DNA of 64,000 nt, taken from Epichloe hybrida (lineage: Eukaryota > Ascomycota > Sordariomycetes > Hypocreales > Clavicipitaceae). The position numbers and the translations under genes were made by a program. Location: contig JAFEKR010000001.1 in NCBI GenBank assembly GCA_019022495.1, forward strand, positions 6,820,001-6,884,000, written 5' to 3'. How positions within the stretch are numbered: position 1 is the first letter of the stretch; every line of letters begins with the position of its first letter. Under the pieces are notes generated by a model that was not told where the DNA came from, did not search any database, and was given only the letters and a program-made list of their open reading frames with translations. Below are positions 48,896 to 58,152 of this stretch, piece by piece.

Positions 48896-51350
48896 TTCCC
48901 TTATATAGTATGTTCCCCTTTAATATATCTAAAGAAACTCTAAATATAGTGTTATTATTAGAGAAGAACTAGATTAAGTAGTTTGCGTAAATTAAGAATT
49001 ACATAGAATCTTATAGGGTCTAGGAGTATATTAACCTAAATAAGGTTAAATCACTTAAAGAACTTATAATGCCTATGTACTCGCAAAGGGGTTAGAGACT
49101 AGAGATTATAAAGAATAACCCTAATGCTCTTAAGGATTAGAAGCTAGTATATAAAGATACAAAGGATTACTTTAATTTTAAATATAAGAAGCTTTAATTT
49201 AAGCTTATAAAGTATTATAATCTAGCTAAATAAATACTAAAGATTAGGGAATATATTTATAAGACCCTTTTAAGGAATATTTAAGATTCCCTTAACTTTA
49301 ACACTAAGGCTAAGGAGAAGGAGTCTGTTTAATATTATATCTAGAGAATACTCTTACTTCTTTGTGAGTAGTATAAGCTAAACATAAAGAAAATACTAAT
49401 CCTTACGGAGAACCGTTTAAATAATTATTTATAACCTAAAGGTACCCGTGATTAGTATAAGTAAGCTGTGATAATTGAAGTACTTTAGAGGAATTGTCTA
49501 GACCTAGGGACCTAATGGACTAAAGAGATAATGCTATATAAGTTTATTATGCCTTTTTAAAGTAAATATAAGTTATTTTAGAAGAAATAGAATAACCTGC
49601 TTAATAAAGGGATAAAAACAAGCTTAAATAAAGCTATTACTAAGTTTAAAAGGGACTATAAGGCCTTACTAAAGGAACTAAAGACTACTAATGCTCTCAT
49701 AAGTAATAGATTAAATGATTTAATAAATCTAGAGAGGCCTAAGTGCCCTAGATGTACGAATTATAACATAAAGGATGCCTTAAAGTGGTAGGAATTCTAT
49801 AATTTATTTAAGGCTCTTTATAAGCTAGAAGCTGCTCTAAAGAACTAGGAAGTTAGGAAGAACTCTAAAGAGAACATTAAGAAGTATCTTAAGGCTAACC
49901 TATAGGAGAAATTAAAGGCTATAAATTAGAAGCTAGAGAAGAAGGGTAATAAGATTATTATGCCTTTATAAAACCCTATGAATAACTTAGTAGCTATTAC
50001 TCTAGGCAAAAAGTTGGCTAATATATTATTATTTATACGCTTTAAGCGCGTGGAATTATTAAAGGAAAGCGTGAATTCATTAAACGCTAGGAATAACTTA
50101 GAATTAAGAAGGAATATAGTTCTCTATAACTCTAGAGCAAACGTTTATATCTTTAATAATATCTAATAGTTTAAATAATCTGAATTTAATAAGGATATAG
50201 TAACAGAGGTTAAGGCTAGTAGCATAATCTATATAGCTTTAGGTTAAGGGCCTATAAGCATATCCGTCACAGATCCTGTATTACGAAGAGCAAGAACTAT
50301 TATATTAGAGTTAGCTTTATTTATTCCTGAATTTCACGTTAATCTAGTATTAGCAATAATTATAATAAAAGCAAGCATCTTCTAGAATTAAAAGAAGGGA
50401 TTTCTCTATAAAGGAAACTAGCCTATAGCTAGGGTATATGATATTAATAAGCTTTATATGCTTTCAAGGCTATCAGAAGACCTAAAAGAGGCTAACGCTA
50501 TATTAAGCAAAGCTCCTAGGCTACCTATAAGAGAAGATGCAGATCTCTAGCATTATAAAAGTAGTTATCTAGGTAAAAGGGCTTTTGCAAAGCTTATAAA
50601 CATGACTTTAGGTATTAAATTAATAGGACCTAAGCTTATAGAGTGTAAGATCTATGCTATAGGTAAAGCTAAGCGCTAGAGATTATAGGTTACACCTAAA
50701 GGACTTCCTTAAGGACTAGGTTATAGGCTTTTAGTTAATCTAGAGTACTATAACTCTCCTTGTTAGAATAGCGATAGGTATTAGTGTGTTTTTATATGCC
50801 TTATAACCTTAATATAATACTTCTACTTATTTAAATTAAAGGATAGGATTTATAATAGCTTTTGTATAATAGCAGCGTTTCTAAGCACTTAATTTAGGGT
50901 TTAGCTATGATTTTTGCATACTAATATTAAAAAGGCCCTCTTTACGGAGAATATAAAGGATAAGATAGCCCTCACGGGTATTATAGTCTATAATTTAGCT
51001 CCCTTAACACCTAGTTAGAACGGTAAGGCAAAGAGATCTAAGGGCGTGGTTAAGTAGAAGGCCTATATATTAAGTCTAGAGGCTAGATTCCTATTAGAAC
51101 TTAATAATAAGATCTTTAATATAGTAGTTTATCTATTAAATTAAACGCCTTTTAAGCATTATAGGAAATAGATTACACTATATAAACTTTAGTGGAATTA
51201 GGCTAGGAAAACCGTCCTTGCCTATTCATAGATATTAGAGATCTAAAAGCCCTTAATTTCGCATTTGCAAGCCTACGGATATAAAGCGTTTCCAATAATA
51301 ATAAAAGCTCTAGAGTATATTAAATCAAATAACGTAATCCCTTAGTTAGA
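48896..51350 (+). pseudogene. Copia D gag, protease and integrase
   Basis: The better preserved version of the C region. Gag-like helices lie at about 48950-49960. A 62-codon open piece at 49978-50166 ends in the protease block VLYNSRANVYIFNN, where DSGA is expected, so the active-site Asp and Gly are lost. GQGPISISVTDPVLRRARTI follows (about 50240-50300), then FIPEFHVNLVL (about 50321-50352), the conserved block before gag-pre-integrase. Integrase remnants run to about 51350. Unlike C, this copy has no element inserted at AATCCCTTAGTTAG. Confidence 0.82.
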
Positions 51351-53700
51351 GCAGAAAGCTTATATTAGATACCTTATAGGTTATAAGGGTAAATCTCAGT
51401 ATATTATCTAGGTTCTAACCCTTTATAATTATAAGGTTATTATATTAGCGTGTGTATAGTTTAATAAGGCCTTATTCTTTAAACTAGAAGAAGAGATTAA
51501 ATTAGCCTAGAAAGAGAAGATATTAATAATTACACTACTTAAAGAGCTTAAAGCTAAAGACCTTAATAAAGAAATTAGTTAAGACCTTATAGGAATAGAC
51601 CTAGAAGAGGAGAATTATAACTTTTAGCCCTTAGTTATAGAGCAAGAAAACAATTAGTTTAAAGCAGAAACACTACCTTATATATTAGGGTAAGAAAGCG
51701 GCTATATTAGTGCTCTTTTAACCCCTCCTAACTCTTCTTATAAGGCACTAGTTACTATAGAGAATATAGAGCTTTAGGTATAAGGTAATAATATACTATT
51801 TTGTAAGATTAATAAATTTATAAGTAATGTAATAGCTAAACATATGGAGACTACCGCGAAGACTAGTAAAATTACTACTAAGAGTAGTAAGACTATAGAG
51901 AATTACGGTCCCTGCGATAATAGTATTAATCTAAATAATATTATAACTAGAAAATATTCATAAAAGGATTTAAGAAAAGCTAGGGAAGCATAGTTTTCTT
52001 TTACTTTCTCTATAGTATTCTAAGGAACTTAGCATAATTTGCATATTAAAGATATACCTCTAGAACCTGCCTATTATTGCTAGGTAATGGCATTACTATA
52101 TCGCGACTACTAGAAGGAAGCGATTATAAAGGAGCTTTTAAAGCTTTTATCCTTAAACTACTAGGAGGATATACCTAAGGAACTAATTAATTCTAATAAG
52201 TATAAGGAAATTATTAACCTTAGCTAGGTTTTTAAATATAAAACTAATAAAAAGGGTATAGTTATAGAGTTTAAGGCTTAAATAGTAGTATAAGGTAATT
52301 AATAACTAAAGGATAACCTTAATAACTATGCTATAATGCTTGCTTCTTAATCTCTACAAATGCTACTTATGGTTTACTACGCTAATAATCTTAATACTTA
52401 ATAATATAATATTTAGAATACCTTCTTACATATAGAACTTAAAGAACCTATTTTCTATAAGCCTCTAGAGGGTATAAACATAAAAGGTTATCTCTAGAAG
52501 ATAATTAGAGTATTATATAAGCTATAGGAAGCTCCCTAATAATGGTTTCTTTATTTAAAGAGATTCCTTTTAGAGCTTAGCTTTATCTAAAGGAAAGAAG
52601 ACCTATGTATCTTTATAAAGGATAATTTTATCCTGTTTTTCTACGTAGATAATATTATAGTGCTTTACCCTAACGAATCTAAAGCAGAATTTAAAGAATT
52701 ATATAAGTAATTAATGAATAGCCTAGACATTAAGGACTAAGGTAAATTAAAGTAGTTCCTAGGTATTAAAATCATTAGAAACCGCAAAACCAAAGAGATA
52801 TAGTTATCATAGGAATTATACATTCAAAAGATTGCTTAGAAGTTCATTCCTAATATTATTAATAACAAGTTAAAGAGCTTAATTATAGCTTCTCTCCTAA
52901 TAGCTATAATCTACCTAAATAATAACAAAGCTTTAGACAAAGAAATCAGCTACTACAAAGCAATTATAGGCTCTTTAGTATACCTTTATATTATTAGAAG
53001 ACCTAATATAGTGTTTATAGCTTTAAAGCTAGCCTCTTTTATAATAAATCTATTAGTAAAGCATATTAAGCTAGCACAGGGTGCTCTATTATACGCTTAG
53101 AACATAAAGAAGCTTTATTTATAATATTCAGGCGCGGATAGCTTTAATATATTGTTTTCTAGCATAGATGCTTCACTTAGTGATAATCCTAAGACTTAGA
53201 AGTTAACGTAAGGCTACGTTTTTATTATATATAGCGCTATAATTAATTAGAAGTCTAGGAGGCAATATTACGTAATAACTTTAAGCATAGAAGTAAAGCT
53301 CTTTACCCTGAATTATAGTGTAAAAGAGTGTATTTCTCTTAGTAGGCTGCTTCACAATATTAACATACATATACCGCTGCTCTTAATTATCTAGTATAAT
53401 AATAAACAGACAATCTAGATTACTAAGCATATAGAAGGAAGGCTTTAAACTAGCCTTAAGCACCTTAATATGAATTAAATATGAATTTAAGAGTAATATA
53501 TAATAGGTAATATTAAGGTAAATTAAATAAAGACTTCCAAGATACCTATAGATAGCTTTATAAAGCCTTTATTAGGTTAAATACATAGGGATTTCTACTA
53601 TAGAATTAGCTTAAGGGAGATTCCTGCCTAATTATAACACTAGAGATTATTCATAATCTCTTCCTACGCCTTAGATTATTAGCTTTAATAAATATCTTAG
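51351..53700 (+). pseudogene. Copia D RT and RNase H
   Basis: RT blocks are colinear with C. The active site FFYVDNIIVLYPNESK lies at about 52637-52684; the family has YVDD, so the second Asp is Asn (GAT to AAT). LKQFLGIKIIRNRKTK is at about 52749-52797. RNase H blocks DASLSDNPKTQKLTQGYVF (about 53167-53224) and a RQTIQITKHIEGRL-like stretch (about 53405-53450) follow, the latter corresponding to the DNQ-T-RL end of copia RNase H. The body ends in the polypurine stretch CTATAGGGGGTA (53701-53712). Confidence 0.87.
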
Positions 53701-53712
53701 CTATAGGGGGTA
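53701..53712 (+). promoter_or_regulatory. Polypurine tract of copia D
   Basis: CTATAGGGGGTA, directly before the 3' LTR. The identical 12 bases at 53938-53949 are the orphaned tract of element C, separated from C's body by D. Confidence 0.65.
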
Positions 53713-53932
53713 TATTAGAAAGAGCTCCCTAAAGCATTAGATATATAAGCGAGGGTTGCGTATTAACTAGGATAAGACATCAGTGGAGACGAATATATTA
53801 GAAGTACCTCCGTAGACTAGTTATTACTATAGCGCACTATGTACCCTTCAGGTACAAAAGTCAGGTGACGTCTGCACCTCTGATTGATCGAATTGAACAC
53901 TTTTTATCACCTATCTACACCCCTACCTGACA
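53713..53932 (+). repeat. 3' LTR of copia D
   Basis: 220 bp, from TATTAGAAAG (RIPed TGTCAGGAAG) to CCTGACA. It shares the 12-bp deletion with 48503-48722. It is followed by TSD CTTAG. Confidence 0.94.
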
Positions 53933-53949
53933 CTTAGCTATAGGGGGTA

Positions 53950-54181
53950 TATTAGGAAGAGCTCCCTAAAGCATTAGATATATAAGCATAGATTACGTAT
54001 TAACTAGGATAAAACCTATTATAAGATATTAGTAAAGATAAATGTATTAGAAGTACCTCTGTAGACTAGTTATTACTATAGCGCACTATGTACCTTTTAG
54101 GTACAAAAGTTAGGTGCTGTCTGCACCTCTGATTGATCGAATTAAACACTTTTCATCATCTATCTACACCCCTACCTGACA
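53950..54181 (+). repeat. 3' LTR of copia C
   Basis: 232 bp, from TATTAGGAAG to CCTGACA, with the 12-bp segment also found in 36716-36947. It is followed by TSD ATTAG (54182-54186), which returns to unmutated flanking DNA. Confidence 0.94.
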
Positions 54182-54194
54182 ATTAGCATAGACC

Positions 54195-54470
54195 ATGTCG
54201 GCACCGCCCGGCACGTCCCTTATCACTCTGGACGTTAAATATATCATTATCATCATCATTAACCAACGAACCCCGCATGAATGGGTCACACTTCTACCCT
54301 CAATCATGCCAACCCCATCTGCCACCAGCCAGTATGTGTCTTGGGACGACCTCACGAAGATTCGCGATGAACAAAAGCAGCAGTGGAAGGACGATTTTTC
54401 CAGTCTCGAGGAATCGCTTGAGCAACAGCTAAAGACCCTCAGCGTTCGCCTAGATCGCCTTAGAAGCTAG
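54195..54470 (+). CDS. Short open frame, coiled-coil-like C-terminus, unrecognised
   Basis: 91 codons in un-RIPed DNA just beyond element C. The first 35 residues include a run of Ile encoded by ATCATT repeats and look like translated leader. From the internal Met at 54307 the sequence reads MPTPSATSQYVSWDDLTKIR and then a charged helical stretch rich in Glu, Gln and Leu with heptad-like spacing. This is the kind of N-terminus seen in retrotransposon gag-like or regulatory proteins. A TAG in AGAAGCTAGCTG ends it; if this is a RIPed CAG the frame would run about 23 codons further. No domain is identified and it may be a fragment. Confidence 0.25.
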   Translation: MSAPPGTSLITLDVKYIIIIIINQRTPHEWVTLLPSIMPTPSATSQYVSWDDLTKIRDEQKQQWKDDFSSLEESLEQQLKTLSVRLDRLRS

Positions 54471-54475
54471 CTGCG

Positions 54476-56050
54476 GAGTCCGATCAACGAAAGCAGAAAC
54501 ACTCTAAACACTAGCAAGCCTGCGAAACCATATTAAGAAACCAAATCCTTTGAATTAATCTAGTTCCTACCTATATTCCAGACCGAGGCATTCTAGATCT
54601 GCTATCCAAACTACTTCCTAAAAATATGAAAGAATTCTATTCCTTAAGGAACCTAACTAACGACTGCTAACACCGCATGCTTAAGTACCTCCACTTTTTA
54701 TAATATTCCTTACGATAGCCTTTTGGATATTAATAGTAATATAAGCGAGGGAGATGAGGCATTTTATGGAGAAGGAATGGCAGTATCTATACTTAAGGGT
54801 ATCCTTAGCCTAAATAAAGAGAATTTTATTAGGTTTCGGACTTAAGTATAGGAGCTTCATGGTTATTAAACAGTTAGAACAGTTAGGCAGCGCCAGCTCG
54901 ATGAACCTGACCGAGGTATCAGTCACCAGACCACCAACGTCAACACCGATCGTGCACCTTCGCCACGCAAGCGACAAGCTCCCCTGATGCTTGCTGTTCG
55001 CTGTTGATGGTCATTTTTTGTGTTTTCGTTACATATCGAGTTGTGACGGCATGAAGTTTTGAAATGTCCCAGGGGCGGCGGCGCCAATAAGTACTGTCCA
55101 AGGCGGCCTCTCGAGGTCGCCACTGGCTGGCTGGGCTGGATGGATAAGTAAGGGTGCTGGCGGGTGGCTACCAGTGCTAGGCAGCCAACCCGACCGTGGG
55201 CACCTGCCACACCATATCCCTATACGGATGCAGGCGCCAATGAAGCTGACCAAATTCTCCGGCCCTGACGGCAATTCCTCAACCTGGCTTGCTTTTCGGC
55301 GACGACTCTGCTCCATCACCAGACATTCTTGGCCGCCCCGCGGCCGTCCGCAAGGTCAGTAGCGACTTTGAAAACACTGGGCAACCCCGGCAAATTGAAA
55401 AAGCCCTCGAAGCGCGAACTGGACCGGATAGCTCTGAGCTGAAAGGACGTGCCATTGGATCGCAAATCCGCGTCTGGCGCGAGAAGAAGGGGTGAGCTGG
55501 CCCCTATTGTTTGCTTGTGATTGATGGCGAAGACTGCACCGTCGACGCCAATGGGCCACCGACGACGGGGTGGGTGTTGCCGGGCCGGTGTTAGCGCCGG
55601 ATCGGGTTAACTTCGAGAAGTACATAACAGGGCTTCTCACAAGGGTTCTAGAGGAATTGAGGAAGGCATATTGGAATCAATTGCGCGTTCAGACTCACAC
55701 TCGCTGTATGAATGCCTTATGAAGCTGGCTACCACCCTGGAGAGTCGTTTTGATTGCGACTAACCTCAAGCTCGTAGATTCCAACCTGGCGGTTGGCATA
55801 CATTCATTGTGGGATTAGACTGCCAATTCTAATGTGGTTGTTTATTTAGATTATTTCAGCAGGTAAAGCCTTGTGTGCGTTAGTTTCTTGCTCCGCCAGA
55901 TGGACGTCTATAGTACAAGCTTCTCATCTGATCGCATGATGTGCCACCCCCTCAGGAGCTAGCCTTTTCTTCATGTTACCTTTCGACCCATTTACTTTTC
56001 TCCATTCTCGCTCAAACACGGCTTCAATTCCAAAATATGCAAGGGTAATT
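54476..56050. other. Island margin with patchy RIP and gag-like scraps
   Basis: 54530-54870 is moderately RIPed. From about 54890 the DNA is GC-balanced. At 55240 a plus-strand frame begins MKLTKFSGPDGNSSTWLAFR, reminiscent of the 'F.G....W...F...' pattern in retrotransposon gag proteins, but breaks after about 40 codons. Near 55430-55495 another frame reads LKGRAIGSQIRVWREKKG. Overlapping open frames on both strands are short and lack motifs. I see no convincing gene. Confidence 0.35.
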
Positions 56051-56688
56051 TGTACGTGTGGGTAATAAGGGGTTGCCCGAATTCATATGGCATAGCCAGG
56101 GCGTAAGGCACAGGATGCTCATACCAGCAATAGGGATGGAGCCGTGGTTATGCGTGTTTCTTGAGAACCCGCGAGAGCACTTGCGGACCCTACAATATCG
56201 TTCTTCCTATGCGGGTGGATGGAGCGATGTTGACAATAGTTAAGATGTACTTTGTGAGGGTAACAGGATGTTGAATCCCTTTTACATAGCTATTTTTACG
56301 ACCAGTAGGAAAAAGAAATATACAACAATATGCCCGACTACTACCCCTCAACCTCAGTCGGGCCCTTGCTGATTGAAAGGAATTGTTGATATTGACAATT
56401 GCCCACACTATGCCATTGATTTCATCGTTGTCTTCCCTAGTATCATCGGCTTTATCCTCGTTTGCGGTCGCTTCGTGGTTAAAGAACGAGAGTTTGTATC
56501 CTCGAAGAGTGTTCCTGCGAACCGGAACAGCAACCGTACTGAGAATCTGATATTGTATTAGTTGAAAAATAGTTGACTTTGTTTTGAGCTGCAAACACAC
56601 CTTTCCAAGTCCTTAGTTGCATTCTGGGCCAGGTACCACCATGACTTTGAGAAAAGATAGTACAGAAGAGGGGATCGCTTAGACCAGA

Positions 56689-56725
56689 TTTTGCCATAGG
56701 CATGGCAAAAGTTGGCAAATCGGAT
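56689..56725. repeat. Palindrome TTTTGCCAT-AGGC-ATGGCAAAA, copy 1
   Basis: A perfect 9-bp inverted repeat (TTTTGCCAT / ATGGCAAAA) around AGGC at 56689-56710, followed by GTTGGCAAAT. A second copy lies 141 bp downstream in direct orientation. Confidence 0.85.
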
Positions 56726-56829
56726 AAAAAAAAGAAAAAGCAGAACAGTAAGAGCTCAGGGGAACGAGAAGGGGCACGGTCGAGAGGGGCCAGGGGGCGG
56801 GATGAGCTGACAGGGTAAGGTAGGCAAAC

Positions 56830-56866
56830 TTTTGCCATACCTATGGCAAAAGTTGGTAAATTTGGT
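56830..56866. repeat. Palindrome TTTTGCCAT-ACCT-ATGGCAAAA, copy 2
   Basis: The same 9-bp arms around ACCT at 56830-56851, followed by GTTGGTAAAT. It may be the ends of a tiny non-autonomous element or paired protein-binding sites near the 3' end of the P-loop gene. Confidence 0.85.
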
Positions 56867-57052
56867 AAGAAAGAGGAGAGAGCTGTTATATGAAAAACAA
56901 TGCTAGTCCTAACCCACCTGCTATCATCGCGCGTTCAGATCTGAGCGCAGAATTTTGCACCATTTAACGAAAAAATCCATCTGTTCGTTGCTAAGGGAAT
57001 TGTATCTTCGTCGTCTGTCAACTAAAATCCGTGCCAAAATCGAAAGGTTCTC

Positions 57053-58152
57053 TTACAGTATAGGTTCAATGCAGCTTCTCAAAACGCCGAAGCATTTTCG
57101 GCTGCCACTGAACTCCAAGACCATGTTGCATGGTAGGACGGCCGAGCCGGGCAAGAATTGAATAATGTTCGAGCTTACCCTCTCCTCAAGCTCCTTCAAA
57201 ACGCGTCCTTCTTCCACGAACTTCCAATAGATAGTTCGCTTCGGCCTGTCGGTAGCCTTCGGTCCAAGTGCCCTAACGATTATTTCATTTTCTGGAGACA
57301 GCGGATATTTTACCTGCTTTCCGTCCTTGAGATCCTGCCGCCTTGTTGCTTTGGCGCGATCCCTCGCCTCTTCGACCTCTGCCAATGCTTTGTCGAATTG
57401 CCTCGCTGTTTCGAGAAGAAGTTTTCGTTTCTGTAGGCCTTGAGACTGCGACGATAGGTTCAGTTCGTAAGCGCGATCAAAAAGTTCTGTCAATGAAAGC
57501 GAGGCTTCGCTCGAGTGCATAGCACTATCATGCTGAGTGCTGGCAAGGGGACCACATTGCATGATCATCTGGATCAGACGGGCTTTCCACTCAATACCAA
57601 GATTCGTTTCAGTATCGCCCAACGCATCAGCCAGCTGAGTCAAGTTGTAGTCACTGACTCGGGAAAACTTTTGTAAGTCATTCAACAAGCAGCAGTGATT
57701 CCCTTCGGTGCAGCATGCTTTGCCAGTTTCACTTGGCGACGAAGATGTAGCTTCTGACTGTAAGCTTCCAATGGCGTCAAAGCTCATTTTCATCGGTCCA
57801 TCTAGGAGGAAATCAGATGGAAGCCCCCAATGACCAAGAAGCCTACGGAGGGAGAACTCCCTGAGCTCAGGACCCGTAGGCCACTGTTCACAATTCTGAA
57901 GCTTCGGATCTAAGTAGCGGTCCAGGGCGTCTGAGCGATGTGGTTTTTCTCATAGAAGGACGCAATTCCGTCGTACGTCGTAACTCCCTTTTCCTCAAGT
58001 TCCGCAAGTCGCATCATATCAAGCCCACACTGACACAATCAGCTGCCGAATCAAGCTGAGAAAGATTCGCATACCTTATAAATCAAACTGCCAATGATAG
58101 TCTTCTTGCCAACTCCATCTTGGCCCAAAACTGCGAAGGTTTTGGTGGCCAT
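57053..58152 (-). CDS. EF1A-like P-loop protein with helical C-terminus, frameshifted
   Basis: Proposed start ATG at 58152 (A at -3, G at +4). Exon 1 (58152-58075) encodes MATKTFAVLGQDGVGKKT followed by IIGSLIYK. After a 45-nt GTATGC...CAG intron (58074-58030) it continues CGLDMMRLAELEEKG. This aligns in spacing with the G1 region of elongation factor 1-alpha (GHVDSGKST...GHLIYKCGGID). The Walker A position that should be Ser/Thr is Lys17 (GKK), so nucleotide binding may be lost. At the T5 run 57944-57948 the frame breaks. One base fewer would join it to DALDRYLDPKLQ and the long frame 57793-57053. That part is mostly helical and charged (LLLETARQFDKALAEVEEAR), without the remaining GTPase motifs. 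A second possible intron (57178-57108) would end the protein at 57066 with FEKLH. I infer a degenerate GTPase-like gene, or a real gene with a sequencing indel. Its function is unknown. Confidence 0.6.

Larger units (their letters stand above)
48503..53932 (+). mobile_element. Ty1/copia element D nested in C, TSD CTTAG
   Basis: 5430 bp, the same family as its host C, with 220-bp LTRs (48503-48722, 53713-53932) and perfect target duplications CTTAG (48498-48502, 53933-53937). The target lies 12 bp upstream of C's own 3' LTR, splitting C's body from its polypurine tract. D is visibly less RIPed than C: for example 50036-50060 keeps CGC and GCGCGTGG where C has TATA-type sequence at the matching place (about 38236-38260). 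All coding frames still carry stops. Confidence 0.95.
36716..54181 (+). mobile_element. Ty1/copia element C (host of nested B and D), TSD ATTAG
   Basis: The outer element of a nest. Its LTRs are 36716-36947 and 53950-54181 (232 bp each), flanked by ATTAG at 36711-36715 and 54182-54186. Its body is split twice: by element B (39544-46140) in the integrase region and by element D (48503-53932) just before the 3' LTR. With B, D and one copy of each of their TSDs removed, it is 5429 bp. Both C LTRs carry a 12-bp segment (about 36777-36788 and 54011-54022) missing from D's LTRs, which proves the pairing. It is heavily RIPed. Confidence 0.93.
56051..57052. other. Intergenic, small unsupported frames on both strands
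   Basis: Several overlapping frames of 61-136 codons lie on opposite strands. The longest, on the minus strand at 56190-56600, has an acidic patch (EDKADDTREDNDEING) but no known domain and no codon-level support. The notable feature is the duplicated palindrome at 56689 and 56830. Confidence 0.35.

Noticed and set aside
36716..54181. Tandem array LTR-body-LTR-body-LTR-LTR produced by unequal recombination
   Set aside because: The inner unit has its own target duplication (CTTAG), and the LTRs pair outer-with-outer (232 bp) and inner-with-inner (220 bp). This requires nested insertion.
55029..55640. Overlapping 60-96 codon frames on both strands
   Set aside because: They mutually overlap in opposite strands, lack motifs and are of the size expected by chance in GC-balanced DNA.
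56190..56600. 136-codon minus-strand frame as a gene
   Set aside because: It has no recognisable domain, overlaps opposite-strand frames and shows no consistent start context; described only as intergenic.
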